Positions 1 to 21,195 of a DNA stretch of 60,000 nucleotides are shown in pieces (position 1 is the first letter of the stretch; every line of letters starts with the position of its first letter). The translations under genes and the position numbers were made by a program. The notes below the pieces were generated by a model. The model did not search any database. It was not told where the DNA came from and saw nothing but the letters and a program-made list of their open reading frames with translations. Source of the DNA: Apostichopus japonicus (taxonomy: Eukaryota; Echinodermata; Holothuroidea; Aspidochirotida; Stichopodidae); NCBI RefSeq assembly GCF_037975245.1, contig NC_092562.1:12788001-12848000 (forward strand), read 5' to 3'.

Positions 1-960
1 CATCTGTGCTATTTTTATGTGCCATTCTATCCTGTCTGCTATTGGCCATCCAATCCTTAAGTTATATTTGCCATCTGTGTTGTGGAGTATCTCTACCCAA
101 TGCATCCATGCTGTTGGCAGTGATGTTGTCCATTATATATGTGTTTGGTAACATTCAAACTGTCACTTATCAGCCATCAGTGCTGTATATTATTTGCCAC
201 AATCACTCTCAGTTATTCGCCATCAATTCTTCACAGGTAATGTACCACTGCTTCTGTGGACTATTTGCCATTAGCTAAATTATTATCTACCATCATTGTT
301 GTCTGATATGCACCATTAGTCCTGTCGTTTATTTGCATTCCATCCTGTCAGTTACTTGCATTTGGGTATATCAATTATAACTACCACTACCACTACTACG
401 AGCTACTTGTCATCATGTTGTCTATGTGCCATCACTTCCATCAATTTTCTTCTACCATCATTGCTGTCGGGGGGGGGGGGGGTTAGGTGCCATTACTCCT
501 GTCGTTTATTTGCAATCCATCCTGTCAGTTACTTCACTTGCATTTGGGTATATCAATTACAACTACCAGTACCACTACTATCAGCTACCTGTCATCATGT
601 TGTCTATGTGCCATCACTTCCATCAATTTTCCTCTACCATCATTGCTGTCAGGGGAGGGGGTTAGGTGCCATCAGTCCTGTCGATTAGCTGCCATCAATC
701 CAGGGATTTGTATGCCACTGCTCTGTTGGCTATTTGCCATCAGTATTGGGTATTATTTATTGTCAGTGCCCACAGTCACATGTCATCAGTCGTGTCCAAT
801 ATATGCAATCCAACCTATTGGTTATTTGCAGATCGTTCTGGCCATTCTCTGCTATCATTGTGATCAGATATTTGCCATCAGTGCTCTGTTACTTGATATC
901 AACGGTAATGCTCATCCTTGCCAGTTACATGTCATGGTGTGTTATCTCTCGTCAATGTGA
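1..960. repeat. Degenerate minisatellite with a nested ~185-bp duplication
   Basis: Imperfect tandem copies of a short unit built around TATTTGCCATCA and CATCCTGTCAGTTA fill this stretch. A larger block of about 185 bp occurs twice (about 340-500 and 515-680). Each copy contains an ACTACCA-rich part, TGTCTATGTGCCATCACTT and a poly-G tract. Open frames on the plus strand are only the translation of this repeat and show no protein-like composition. No gene is supported here. Confidence 0.75.
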
Positions 961-1294
961 TTTTTGTCCCCTGTGCCATGAGTGAAAGATAGATTTACAG
1001 ATAGAAAAGCTGACTTTTTAATTATATGTCTAAAAATAAAGGAACCATATTTTATAAAGACTATATTACAATATATTACTAGTATAGTTTCAACAGTTCC
1101 AATAGCACTGACATGGAATTTGAACTGGGAAATTGAATGTCCACTTCTGACAAGTGGTAAGGTTGGAACGAAACTTAATATCTGTCTTGCATGTATTTGA
1201 TTAGATTTAATAATTGTGTATTTCAATAAACTGCTAAGCACCGTGTGAGTTTCGAATGAAGTCATGTCAATGTCGAACAGTTGTAAATCCTTAC

Positions 1295-1455
1295 CAACAG
1301 TCATTCCAAGAAGTCCACCCATAAATCCACCGATCGTAGCTCCTGGCACTGCCGTGAGAACAACTGTAAGTTTTTTCCCTCAACTTAACACGTTGTTTCT
1401 CGTGTTTTGCTAGCATATCTAACACTCTGACGAACTCTTCAGCAGTCACAGGCAT
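1295..1455 (-). pseudogene. C19orf12-like N-terminal exon, frameshifted
   Basis: On the minus strand an ATG at 1455 opens MPVTAEEFVRVLDMLAKHEK, about 28 codons, then the frame breaks at a run of six A near 1371-1376. With one A fewer, the frame continues through a glycine-zipper stretch (VPGATIGGFMGGLLGMTVG) to a GTAAGG donor at 1294-1289. The layout of a short helical start, charged residues and then a Gly-x-x-x-Gly hydrophobic hairpin is that of C19orf12-like membrane proteins, which are often multicopy in invertebrates. As given, the frame runs to an early stop. It is therefore either a decayed exon or a homopolymer error in an exon 1. No later exon was found in 1-1290. The family assignment rests on resemblance only. 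Confidence 0.42.
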
Positions 1456-2846
1456 GGTGGATGGATTGAGGCAATGTTGATGTTAGAAAAGAACACTTTG
1501 CGTTCTTGTCAGTATCTATAATTCATTAAAAGTGTGAAATATTTTTAAGTTCGGCATAAATTAAATGTTAAAACAAAGTTACTTCAATGAAGGCTGAAAT
1601 TACTGCAATAATGCAATAGTGCATTAATGCAATAATGCAATGTGAAAGAACTTTGCAAATTATTTTTATCAAAATTTAATACTGTCATGTTTACAACTCT
1701 ACTCTACTTCATTTCCCAAATGGATTAACTTAAGCCCATGCTGAATAACAATTATGATGCAAGTTGCAAACACAAGTTTTCAAAACTTCACAGAGTTGAA
1801 TAGTGGCAACGAAATTAAATTATTTCTTTTACATAACACTCACGGATTCCAAGTAAATTTCTGATTTTATTCCTTGAGCTACTTCATGTTGATCTTGAAA
1901 GTGTTATCATCCGGTGTGAAAAGGGAATAATTATGACGCTATGTTTCGTAGAAAGGTGAAGTCGACCATGGAGTTTAGCGGACCAAATACCTTCTAGACC
2001 TTTCGAAAAACTGACGTCACTTAAAGCTCATCCAATCACAGCGTGATCATGAGTATTACTCACGAAATAGCACCAACATGCATATTCAAGTTTTCACCTG
2101 ACTACACCAACCAGTTGGGATAATGTTTCTATATACCGCCGCCAATTATTCAGATTCTTGGTGACCCAGTTTTCACATTCATTCATTTTGGCGACCCTAC
2201 AGTGGCGGATGTTACGGCCCGAGGCAGGGCTAGTCTGGGAGGCGGTAGGCCTTTTAGATTATTTTTTTGTTATCATTAAGTTTTCTTAGTTCAAGTGCAA
2301 AATGGTGTGCTACGTTTGCAACTTTTGGAGTGATTTTGGCTCAAAATGTTTCCACATTGTTTGCACAATAATTATCGGCAATTTTCTGTTTTCTTCCGAA
2401 TTGTTTGACGACCAACCAATTTTAATTGTGTCTCGTCCATATGGCGATTTCGAAAATGATGTAATGATGCTAAATTCATGCCATTCATTCATTCATTTCA
2501 AATTATTTAATGGATTTCCCCTTTTTATTTTTTATTCTGCGGCCCACATAAAGACTTATCGTTCTTAGAGAAATGTGTAAGTCATTGCTTCAATGATCTA
2601 ACACGTCCAGTCTGCAATTCTTAACGCCTTCATTGTTATTTTTTTTGATCCAACAGAGGCGTGTTCTATGTAAACCCTTCCGAACGCAGCTCAAAAATTT
2701 AAAAGTTCACAAACAACACACATAAGCTCAGTGCACTGCATACTTGTGATACACTGTACAATATAGTTCCTCATCATTTGGATTCTAGTGATTGTCCAAG
2801 ATTGTCTTGAAATCATTAAAGGAAGTTGCAGACACCTTTGTTTATA
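1456..2846. other. Unique left flank of the array, no gene recognised
   Basis: No coding region is supported here. A small array of TGCAATAATGCAATAG-like units lies at about 1600-1645. CAGTGGCGGA at about 2212 looks like a hAT-type terminus, but no partner end was found. This sequence is not shared with the flanks of copies C and E; homology among the copies starts at about 2847. Confidence 0.5.
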
Positions 2847-2922
2847 TTCATTTCTTGACGTGTGAAGGCTTTCTTTCTGAAGGAGAATTGTTATCGGATG
2901 AACATTAAACATTAAACCGAAG

Positions 2923-3213
2923 GTAAGTGTGAGAATATGTTGTAACTGTTTGAAGAAGAATTCGTAAAACAATGGCAAAACAGGTTTACAAGTCAGTGGT
3001 CGCAAGAAGTCCCAATACATTTGTTCTTCAAGCAATGTGGCCGATTCGGATATGTCCGTTTCAAATTTCTCGCTCACAAATTGTTACAAAAGCCGCAAAT
3101 TTCGAATAAAGTCAAAACGAATCAACTATTGTTGGAATATATATATATGCTGTTGATACGTGCAAGATAATATTATCGAGTTATTTGTGTTCTTCTTTCG
3201 TTTTATTTCACAG
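2923..3213 (+). other. Predicted 5' UTR intron of copy A
   Basis: A strong donor (GAAG|GTAAGTGT) at 2923 and an acceptor (TTTTATTTCACAG) ending at 3213 sit just upstream of the start codon, leaving TCAAA before the ATG. Both sites are conserved in copy C (intron 29272-29547) and copy E (53759-54034). The conserved open frame across this interval in C and E is broken in A by an insertion near 3050, which favours untranslated sequence over coding sequence. Confidence 0.55.
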
Positions 3214-3218
3214 TCAAA

Positions 3219-11832
<8,614 letters not shown>

Positions 11833-11833
11833 C

Positions 11834-11852
11834 GTAAGCGCAGAACGCTTAC
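11834..11852 (+). other. Perfect stem-loop directly after the stop codon
   Basis: GTAAGCG, loop CAGAA, CGCTTAC: a 7-bp perfect stem starting two bases after the TAA. It is identical in copies B (about 27628-27646), C (about 37478-37496) and D (about 52121-52139). It lies in the predicted 3' UTR; a role is not established. Confidence 0.55.
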
Positions 11853-13420
11853 ATTTTATATTTAACACAGACACACCTAGCACAGACCTATGGTAGGAGT
11901 AGTCCAGTGGTAAAATTGAAGGGGCCCATGATACACTTTCTCGACAAGGGGTAACCGCAAATTTGTGAGGGGGGAAACAGAAGTTATTACGATCTATGAG
12001 ACTATAACACACGCAGATTTTTCAGGGAGTGGGAGAGGAAGGGGCGCTTGTGGTTGGATACCTATTTACAGCCATGTTTTATCAGAAATATTGAGTGATG
12101 TTGCTCCAATTTGGGCTGCTTACAATCGGCTTTTAACGATATCCGCGGATATCAGCCGATACACGGATCCGATAAACCATACTTGAACAAAATACCTGTC
12201 CAAGCATTGCTTGCTCGAGACGGGTGGGTCAGCAAATATCTGCAGTTTATGCATTTTTTTATATTTCGGGCGAACCGATATTTCACCGATACATACCTAA
12301 CATTGGCCTATACCAATAATGGCATACCTATAATCGATAGTTTTCAATTACCTTACATTAATTGCCATTTCGTTCAGTGGCCTTTTTTTTATATCACTTT
12401 TTTAAATTTTCAAATGTGATCGACTTTCGAATCATAATATTTCATTGTTAATGACAACGCAACTTTTGCAGCTATATTAACTGAATTAGTTAGTTCAAAT
12501 ATTTGGTGTGGGGACCGTGTTTGGTTACAGGAAAAAATGTATAAGTTGCTTTTTAAATTCGCATTTACTATTTTTCGCTTACATTTGTTTTTGTAATGTA
12601 CCGTTTTTCCGTTTGTTTTGCTCATTCCATTTGTCAACAAACAACATTGTGTACCAACATCTCAACATACCCGTGCTTTGTTTGCACCAGTATAGAGGTC
12701 TAGATTATCAGTGGTTTCATTTATTTTATGTTTGTCTAAGGGCGTCTCGGCCCCGATTGAGTGGTTTTATTCTTCCCTGACTGAATGTACAAAAAAAATC
12801 CCAATTAGACGTTTTCCATCGACCGACAATGGAGCATCCCACACCCCCCCCCCCCACCCCTCCCCAGTTACTCAAACCACTGTACCTCGCCGAGGCTTTG
12901 TACGATCATGTACACTTGCTATGTAAAAACATGTCCTTTCACAATGTAACAACCATGTTCAATGTACTATTCAAATGAAGTTTAAACTACGACAAATAAC
13001 ATTCTAACAGAACGTCAACCACCCCACAACCATCCCCACCCTACCCCTGACAGCCACCCTCACGCCGGAAAGGTGTGTTTCTTGGTTAGACAATACCGAC
13101 GTGGGGTACCCAAGGGAGAAACGAAAATATCAAAACCGACATAATGTTGTTTTTCCAGCAAGCTTGTATTAACCACCCTCAAACGAACAAAGTATGAAAG
13201 ACTGTAAGGTATATAGTGGTAGCGCAATCAAGCATTAAACTGTGAACTAGAATTACCGCCACACATATAGGCTACACTTCAAAATATACACTGGGTAAGT
13301 TTATAGGTCTCTACATGGAACGAAGATCGAAAAACAACAACGAAACAACCGTACTATTTATACAACCATAACTTTGAACACACAACTTTCTTTTTTCTTT
13401 TCTTTCTGATTTAAACTCTT
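11853..13420. other. 3' flank of copy A, conserved among copies, no further gene
   Basis: This ~1.5-kb flank is nearly identical downstream of copies A, B, C and D (27647-29185, 37497-39060, 52140-53675). It contains the palindrome GATATCCGCGGATATC (about 12139) within ATCGGCTTTTAACG... sequence, probably an old element shared by all copies, and a poly-C tract near 12845. Small open frames on both strands are conserved only because the DNA is. No splice-bounded exon was found. Confidence 0.55.
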
Positions 13421-13766
13421 TCGGGTATTCTGGTATGATTTTTGTTTTATCAACACCTGGGAATAAATAAAATTGATTTATAATATCACGGTTATGTGTA
13501 TGTGTTCTTGTTTTTTTTGTTTTTTTTAATAATCACAGCCCCTTGAGTTCAATGCCATCCAGTTGGGACAATTTTTTTCTTTACTGTAGTGTCATTTCCC
13601 GCTTTCAGGGCACTCGTATTGTCAGTACGAGCAGTATGAATATCATGTTTCTATCAGATAAAGGTTAGGAACTTTTTGTACTGTCAAATACCAGTGCTTT
13701 GAAGCATGATATTGGAGTACAGTTTGAAGAGGTATTAGCATTAGGAAGTTGTCCCAACTGGCTGGC
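13421..13766 (+). repeat. Dispersed block, also inverted inside intron 3 of copies B and D
   Basis: This ~346-bp block, containing AATAAATAAA and CAGTACGAGCAGTATGAATA, is found downstream of copies A and C (39066-39409). It also occurs in reverse orientation within intron 3 of headless copies B (25741-26081) and D (50246-50586). No clear terminal repeats or target duplication were identified, so its nature (transposon or rearrangement product) is open. Confidence 0.75.
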
Positions 13767-14260
13767 TACTTTCTCACTATTCCACAGTTTTACAAGAACA
13801 GCCTGGAAACTGACATTCGTAGATTGTTTTTGGTTCAAGCAACATGATACTACTTATAAAGCTGTTTCCCCCGATCACTATTAATAGAGCTTACTTACTC
13901 TTACAAGTTAAAGGCACATGAAAGTAATGCATATTGAAATCAATTCGACATAAGACATACTTAAAGAGCTCTATGCATAAATTACAAAGACTTTAAGCCC
14001 CTCTCAACCGCCCCCCCCCCCCCCCGCTCCTCATACAGTCAGTACCATGGACGACAAAGTAGGTGTCTTTAAGTTTGTCTTCACAAAGGCAACTCTGAAT
14101 GAAGACAACTTTCCCAGACAATTTTTTTCCAAGTTTTAAACATACCCTAAAGTCTAGGACACTGAAGTGCTTCACGTAATGCTGACATTCGTAAATGTGA
14201 CTCAAGGTAGGAATTCTAAATGTCATCTTAAGTGACCAGGAATATGCAAACAGTCCAATT
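13767..14260. other. Spacer, no gene recognised
   Basis: Contains a poly-C tract near 14010. Nothing with splice-bounded coding potential was found. About 815 bp from roughly 14095 to 14908, including the CT minisatellite, is missing at the equivalent place in unit 2 (about 39737). Confidence 0.5.
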
Positions 14261-14261
14261 A

Positions 14262-14580
14262 TGGTCACTCATCCTCCTCTCCCCCATCCTTCTCCTCACC
14301 CCCATCCTCCTCTCCCCCATCCTTCTCCTCACCCCCATCCTCCTCTCCCCTATCCTTCTCCACACCCCCATCCTCCACACCCCCATTCTTCTCCTCTCCC
14401 CACCCACAATCCTCTCCTCACCCCCATCCTCTTCTCCCCCATCCTTCTCCACACCACATCATCCACACCCCCATCCTTCTCCTCACCCCCATCCTCCACA
14501 CCACCATCCTTCTCCACACACCCATCCTCCTCTCCCCATGCTTCTCCTCACCCCCATCCCCAGTGCCTTGCATTCTAAGA
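14262..14580. repeat. CT-rich minisatellite
   Basis: Tandem copies of CCCCCATCCTCCTCT / CCTTCTCCTCA type units. Unit 2 lacks it. A related GA-rich array, the complement in composition, lies at 17110-17475. Confidence 0.92.
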
Positions 14581-14835
14581 GGTAATCAACAACTTAAGAA
14601 GAGGGCACACACAGTTTTAAACTCCAGCATCAAATCAATCCATAAATTTTGACAGTCCTCAATATCAGAGATCATTTCCAGGATCACAATGAGCTGGACA
14701 ACATTTTAGATATAAACTTTTTAACCGATATAAATTAGAAGGTGGTGAGGGGGTGGGGTGGTGTTAATGCTGAAGAACTTTACAATTCTGCACAGTTCAT
14801 GAATGGTAGTAGATACAATAACTTATATATATGTA

Positions 14836-14876
<41 letters not shown>

Positions 14877-15027
14877 TTATAATTCTAACTGATATTTTCC
14901 CGCATTTTTTTTAAAATCCCATTCAGTTCCAATGATTAATTCCAACAAATAAATATTCTTTATATACTTATACATCATCAAGCGGAAGACTCCTCTAAAC
15001 TTTCTATCAAACAGAGAAAAGAGAAAC

Positions 15028-15075
<48 letters not shown>

Positions 15076-16810
15076 AATTCAGCTGAAAAAGTTTCAAATG
15101 TGCATCGAAAGATCTCAAAACGAGAAAAAAAGAAAAAGGTAAAAAACTAGGAGAAAGAAAAGGAACAACCTAAGTTACTTGAATATGTACAAAAAGGAAA
15201 AATCTCTGCAAATTTATACTATAGATTATAGATATTCTAATCTCGATGGAGACTAAGTTAATATATATATGTTATTGCCGATAATTAATACCTTCATAGA
15301 CGCCTTCCTCCGACATCGATTAAATATGAATTTCTCCTAAAATAATAAAACTCTGTTCACACACATTTGCCATATTTATATAAATTTTCTATCATATATC
15401 CATTAATTTTCTCTACTTTGGACGAAGATCTCTCTTAGTTTTTTTAAGTTACAAGTTCACATCAACTCCATTTGTATCGTTATGACCCACTTGAATGGGT
15501 GTTACCATTACTTCACGATATCAAGAAGGACAAAATATCATGGCTTGGGTACATCTCTGAGTATCCCCTCACCTTACTTGGGAAAACCATTTACTTTTGA
15601 CATGACACAAGGTCACGCGACCTCAATTTAGGATCAGAGTGTTTGACGGCGCTGTTACTTTCACCGACAATTGACCTTTCCATACTCATACTGGACTAGC
15701 TAGTAGAAGGTCAAATCATCGTGGCCCCCATCTTTTGAAGTCTCAATTTAGGAATTAGTCTATATTATAAATTGAGAATACATTTTACCACATCTCATAT
15801 TTCTCCCGGTAATAGAATTGACCCCGGGAGCACCAGGGCTTGTATACATTTTTAGGCCATAAATTCAATTGGGGGGGGGGGGGAAATGGAAGCCTTTCCA
15901 GTTTTATGATATAAAATCAGGGATGTGCACAGGAAATATTTGAATGCTGGTCGAATTTCTGCTGATAGTATGTTCCAAGTCCTGAGGGAGGGTCTCACAG
16001 GGGTGGGACTGTGGGGTTGCCCCCTCCCCTTTTGGAAACATTTTGCAAATGAAGTATGCTTAGATGACAAAAGGTGCTATTTTTTTGCTATTCTGGCGCT
16101 AACTTCTGTGCCAAGTATTCACCCATATTTGGGTAATGATAAACTTTGTTAAATTATTAATCGAAAAATGTTCCGGGCAGAAATGTTTAAAATACTGTTT
16201 GTGCCGGGTGGGATTCACAACTGCCGCCGGCCGCCGCATGACGTTAGCACATCTCTGTATAATAGTAATTGGACATCTATAACAGACTACATACTCTTAA
16301 TGCAAAAAAAAAAAACCTCTCATATTGGCTACTGCAAGCTTGTTGTTCTTCGGTATATCAACTAATAAAAACATTTAATATTTATAAGGCAAAGACATTC
16401 ATCCAGCTAATATACACAGAACAGTAAACAATATCTTGCATATATTCATATCAAGGCCATTTGATAATACACTATATAATAAGCATTAACACTTGCAGGA
16501 GTTTCCCTGAACTACACGGATAGAACAATGGTATTTAAAACATTTAATGCCTATACTGTAGCCTAACACAGAGAATGTGTTTTACGCACAATAGCTGACA
16601 CTATTTATGACGGAAAGACATCTAAAGCAATTTAAGGGGTTGGTGATCGACTTCCATATGTTTATTGGCATGGTTGACACAGACTGTTGGCACACATGGA
16701 TGACACTCTCAAACATAAAGGGAAGTCAGAGAGTATCGAGATAGAGAGACATACTGCACGAATAATGCTGATGGTTTTGTCTTTGGGGGCCATTTGCTTC
16801 CAGTTCCTGC
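14581..16810. other. Spacer between copy A and the minus-strand gene, no gene recognised
   Basis: Contains (TA)n at about 14823-14880, a TA/GA microsatellite at about 15030-15069, poly-G at about 15871 and poly-A tracts. The same spacer is in unit 2 (about 39738-41578) with indels typical of non-coding DNA. I found no exon on either strand. Confidence 0.55.
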
Positions 16811-19800
16811 TCAGCTGCCTCCGAAATAAAGCCTGGACATCTTCTGGCTAAGAGGAACCACACCATCTGTAGAACTATTATTTTTACCCCACGGGTTGGC
16901 TGCGTTCATTGGCCTTACAGGTGGTCCTCTGTGAAGAACAACAAGAGAAAAATTAAAAGGACTATGAACAGTCTATTCCACTGACTATATATATTAGTGC
17001 TTCACTTTTGATGGTTTTCAGAAACTAATTCTAAAACTGTTAAACATGGACTGAATTCCTACAGTTCATGATGAATATATTGCATCTGAATTTGAGGAAG
17101 TTACAGGCAGGGGAGAGGAAAAGGATGGTAGAGGGTGGGGGGATGAGAAGGATAGGGGGGCGGGGAGAGGAGATGATTGGGGATGTGGAGTAAGGTGGGG
17201 GTGTGGAGAAGGATGGGTGTGGAGAAGGATGGGGGTGGGGACGGATGGGGGTGAGGAGAAGGATAGGGGTGTGGAGAAAGATGGGGGTGTGGAGAAGGAT
17301 GGGGGATGTGGAGAAAGATGGGGGTGTGGAGAAGGATTGGGGATGTGGAGCAAGAGGGGTGTGGAGAAGGATGGGGGATGTGGAGAAAGATGGGGGTGGA
17401 GAAGGATGGGTGTGGGGACGGATGGGGGTGAGGAGAAGGATGGGGGTGCAGAGAAGGAGAGAAGGATGAGGGTGGCTTAATCAGAGTTGAAGTCCACTAT
17501 AAAAAAAAAGAGCATTTTTAAGGGAACTTGCTAAGGAAGATTGAGTTAAGGTGGTACCTGGAATGAGGGGTCATGGTCCTCTCAAGACCAACGGATGTCG
17601 ATGAAGACCTCGGAATGGGTGGGTTACTCCTTGACTCTGCCGCAAACTGGTACACGATGAGGAGACAGTCTCTGCACAGCTGGACCACACGACGGCAACA
17701 GCTCATCTCAACCGGTGTAACACTTTCAGAGCTCTTGCTAAACATGGTTTCCCACGAATCACTGGAGACGAGAAGAGGATTAACGTGGAGAAAAAAGAAA
17801 TAAAAAAAAAAAACATTTTAGAGAGGTTTCCACAATTTTGTTACTTGTGTATCCTATAACGCTAAAATATGTACCACACCGGCACAGAGTTGCACCTCTA
17901 TATATACAGCATTACAGATCCACTTATTAAATGTGTACCATTCAAGACAAGCATTAGGCGTAGTAATAATCTGTATGACTGCTACTAACGAGGTATTTCG
18001 TTGTCTTGTCTTTGTGTTTCACCCAAGGTGATACACACAGGTTGACACTGGTTCAATCACTAAATCGACCCTGATTTCCACTGGTAAATTAAAGCTATGG
18101 AAACCTAATGAACGAGTACCGATGAAAGTCTTGCTAGCTACCCTAGACAAATTCAACTGTTGATAGATTGGTTTTAATAATTTTCTTCACATAGGAAGGT
18201 TGCAATTTGACTTTCTTTATCCTCTTAAATATTAATTTAATGAACTACTTGTTCGACACGTCGACTTGCTCGACTTTAATCGAAGAGGCGACGACCTCGC
18301 AACAACTTTGCCGATGACCATCAAACTGACTGTTGCCGTTAATTCTGAGTCAAAATGAAATTCAGAATTATGAATTATGAATTAAGATTATTGTCAGTTG
18401 TGCTCCATTCACCTCTTCCAGGAATTTCTAAACAAGAAAGTGAAGGTATTATTTCAAAGCAAGCGGCTGTCATTCAAAATTCTCTCCGCTACTCGAGTCA
18501 CCAAAAAAGTGTGTTTTCCGTTTGTCAAAACATTTCGCCAAACTTTCCCGCCCCTAGGATACTCACCCTGCCGAAGAGAAGCAGTTCCACAGACCCTGGC
18601 CGTGACTCCACAACAGCCTATTGAAGACCTTGCTGACTATTCGGTAGATCCGCAGACTCTCCATGTCGCTACACTTCCAGGTCCGTTGCAGGACTGCCTT
18701 CACGTTGGTCCGGACGATGTCGATGACTTTTCTCCTTTTGATGGAGTCTAGTTTGACCAGCCAGTACGAGGCTATCCGCGGCTTGTGATACTTCCAGTGT
18801 TCCATTATCTATTGTCAGGATATCAAATGAACAGTTTTTAACAGAATTCGATCATAATCTATAAAAATATATATATACACCATCAATTCATATATCGATA
18901 ATCTCGTTCAGCGATAAAATACCCTCCCCCCCCCCCCCATAAAAAAAGAAAAGTGGTTCAAATGCTTCTGCTCTGTCAATATAAAATAACACAAATTAAT
19001 CCAAAATATCTGGAGAAAAGGCAACATGAAAATAGTCCCTTGGTCTCTTGTAAGAGAACTAGAAAGGTATCGCTTTGTTAAATTCCGAGTGGCAATCCCC
19101 CGGCAAAGTGAAAGATTTATTTGAAACAGACGACGGGCTTACATGGTCTAATATATCTTTGGCTTCCCCATCCGTCTTCCCGGGAAACTTGATTTTCATT
19201 TCGTTGAGCGCATCCAGAGTCTTGCCCATGGTCTCTTCGACTCGCGATCTGGATTCATTCGACAGAATGTTCTCCGTCTGTGATGATAAATTGCATTTTA
19301 CATATTAATGTCACATATGCTGAGACTAGATCACACATCCAGGGATATTTCAAGGCATTTCATTGGAATAACTCATATCCTGTCACAACACAGTTTTCTT
19401 CTTTTTTTTCGCTTTGTGTGTGTTTTTTTTTTATTTGGCAAATACATAATTGTTAGAACATTTTTGGCAAAATATCATATCTGTAGCAACTATTTTAAGC
19501 ATAAACACTTTATTACAGTATTAAAGGCTTTAATCATTGTAAAGGGTACATCTGGAATTCAATGCATTTCCATGAACAAACTTTCCTTCATACGTTTCCT
19601 CCTTCAAAGACGAGAATATTTCCGGACAACGGATATTTGCGAGCAAGGGATGTGGATAATCGCGGTGGGGCCTTCTTCTGTTTCATGCATATTAAAACAA
19701 TATGACAATAATGAGATCAACATAGATAACAATCACTGTTTGTATCACTCCCTTGTTCTCCCATCTCCTCTACCAGATCTCGAGAAACCTCCCAGAAGAA

Positions 19801-20900
19801 AGTTTCGATCCGTAGGAGTTAGAGCGCCCAAACTTTCGACCCTAGCAGGAACTTCCTCAGAGGCAGACTGAAACGGCAACAGGTCAGAGGAGGAAATAAG
19901 TTTTGGAATCTCACCAAAGATTGACGGGATGAAGACCTGTGCATCCCTCTTGACGATGATGTCGGCCTGGTCAGGGATCTCGACTTCTGTCCGGTCGGAA
20001 CCCTCCCCCTCGATGAGGTGGGACGGGCCGACCGGGGCCTTTGAGCAGACCGGTTGGGTCGGACCGCTGACGAAGCCGTGTGAGACGGTCTGCCTTGGCC
20101 GGCAGAATCATCGTCGTCTTCTCCATCTGATGAACCTCTCCGTACGGCCGCAAAATCATCCTCTGGTCTGTCGCTTGCGATGGTCGGCATGGACGACAGA
20201 GGCTGTTTGAGAAATTGAGGGAGAATCTTAGCTTGCAAAATCAAGTATTTAAATATGCTGGATATCCACACAAAAATGAGATCATGGTCAATTCAAAATG
20301 GTTCAAACAGTCTTTGCTTGAGGAAATATCAAATACTATCATTGTGAATTTAGAAAAGCTCAAACAGTCACTGCTTGAGGAAATAACTTGCAACAAATAG
20401 TATCATTGTGAATACAGAAAAGTTCAAACAGTTGTTGATCGAACCACAAAAGAACAAAGACCATAGCCTTTGTATTATCTGCCATACAAAACAGTTCCTG
20501 GTTCTATTAACTTTATATGAACTTACTATTAAACTAAGACTATCTAAAATGTCTGGTTCTATGAACTTTCTATGAACTTACTTTTAAACTAAGACTATCT
20601 AAAATGTGGTAGTCCACAGAGCAGGATGTTTGCCCCAAACTAAGCTTAGAGTTTTTTTAGATATTTTGAGGGGGTTGTCCATGTCAAAGATTTCTATCAT
20701 ATGAATTCTACGATAGGGTTTGCTTCTCCTTTGAACGTTACCAGTGACATGAAATCCGTGGCTAACATTTATCTTTTTGGAACTTAAAGAAGAAATGGAC
20801 TTCAAATGCAGAGAAGACTTACCTTTGGACCTCTGGATAACTTGCCAGCTTCCTCTGCTTCCAGATCACACTGCTCTAACATGTCCAAAGTACCATCCTC
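16811..20900 (-). CDS. 3' six exons of an unrecognised minus-strand gene, fragment 1
   Basis: Exons in coding order: 20900-20823, 20202-19915, 19277-19143, 18808-18567, 17761-17558, 16928-16811 (stop TGA). All have canonical acceptors and donors, and the phases fit (0,0,0,2,2); together they encode 354 residues plus stop. The protein begins (here) with an acidic helix-like segment EDGTLDMLEQCDLEAEEAGK. A basic, Ser/Arg/Pro-rich disordered region follows, then a helical part containing MEHWKYHKPRIASYWLVKL and VDIVR-like sequence, a Cys-containing helix (SCCRRVVQLCRDCLLIVYQF), and an end ...KMSRLYFGGS. No signal peptide or membrane helix is seen. I do not recognise the family. Differences from fragment 2 in the last exon are mostly at third codon positions, which supports coding. 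The 5' part is missing: upstream lie a minisatellite and the inverted Ly6 segment. It is therefore probably a truncated gene copy. Confidence 0.7.
17110..17475. repeat. GA/GT-rich minisatellite in the last intron of the minus-strand gene
   Basis: Tandem GGTGTGGAGAAGGATGGG units. The array is about 365 bp here but only about 125 bp at the matching place in unit 2 (about 41885-42012), so it is length-variable. Confidence 0.93.
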
Positions 20901-20940
20901 CTGTAATGAAAGATTAGAGACATATAACAAAGTGACTTAG

Positions 20941-21195
20941 CGTTCACCAAGATGGACGGTATGACCATATTATGCAATCATGACACCTCCAAACATGACT
21001 GGAGGGATCTAAAAAAGAGACGTTATGTTCACCATGATGGACGGTATGACCATGTTATGCTATCATGATACTTCCAAACACCAACGGAGTGATTTAACAA
21101 AGAGAGGTAACACAAAGATGGAGGGTATGCCCATTTTATGCTATCATGACACGTCTTAACACGAACGGAGGGATCTAACAAAGAGTCGTAACACA
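20941..21195. repeat. Three-copy tandem repeat, unit ~82-84 bp
   Basis: Units begin at GATGGACGG (20952), GATGGACGG (21036) and GATGGAGGG (21118) and share TATGACC, TATGC(A/T)ATCATGA and CGGAGGGATCTAA. It lies just upstream of the first retained exon of the minus-strand gene. The same array is at about 45462-45716. Confidence 0.85.

Noticed and set aside
2302-2568. Plus-strand frame starting MVCYVCNF, considered as a THAP-like zinc finger
   Set aside because: CxxC is present but no downstream CxxH or other THAP landmarks; composition looks random.
19308-19871. 187-residue plus-strand frame opposite the minus-strand gene
   Set aside because: Overlaps the antisense of a supported exon and intron; AT-rich, no splice or domain evidence; conserved in unit 2 only through recent duplication.
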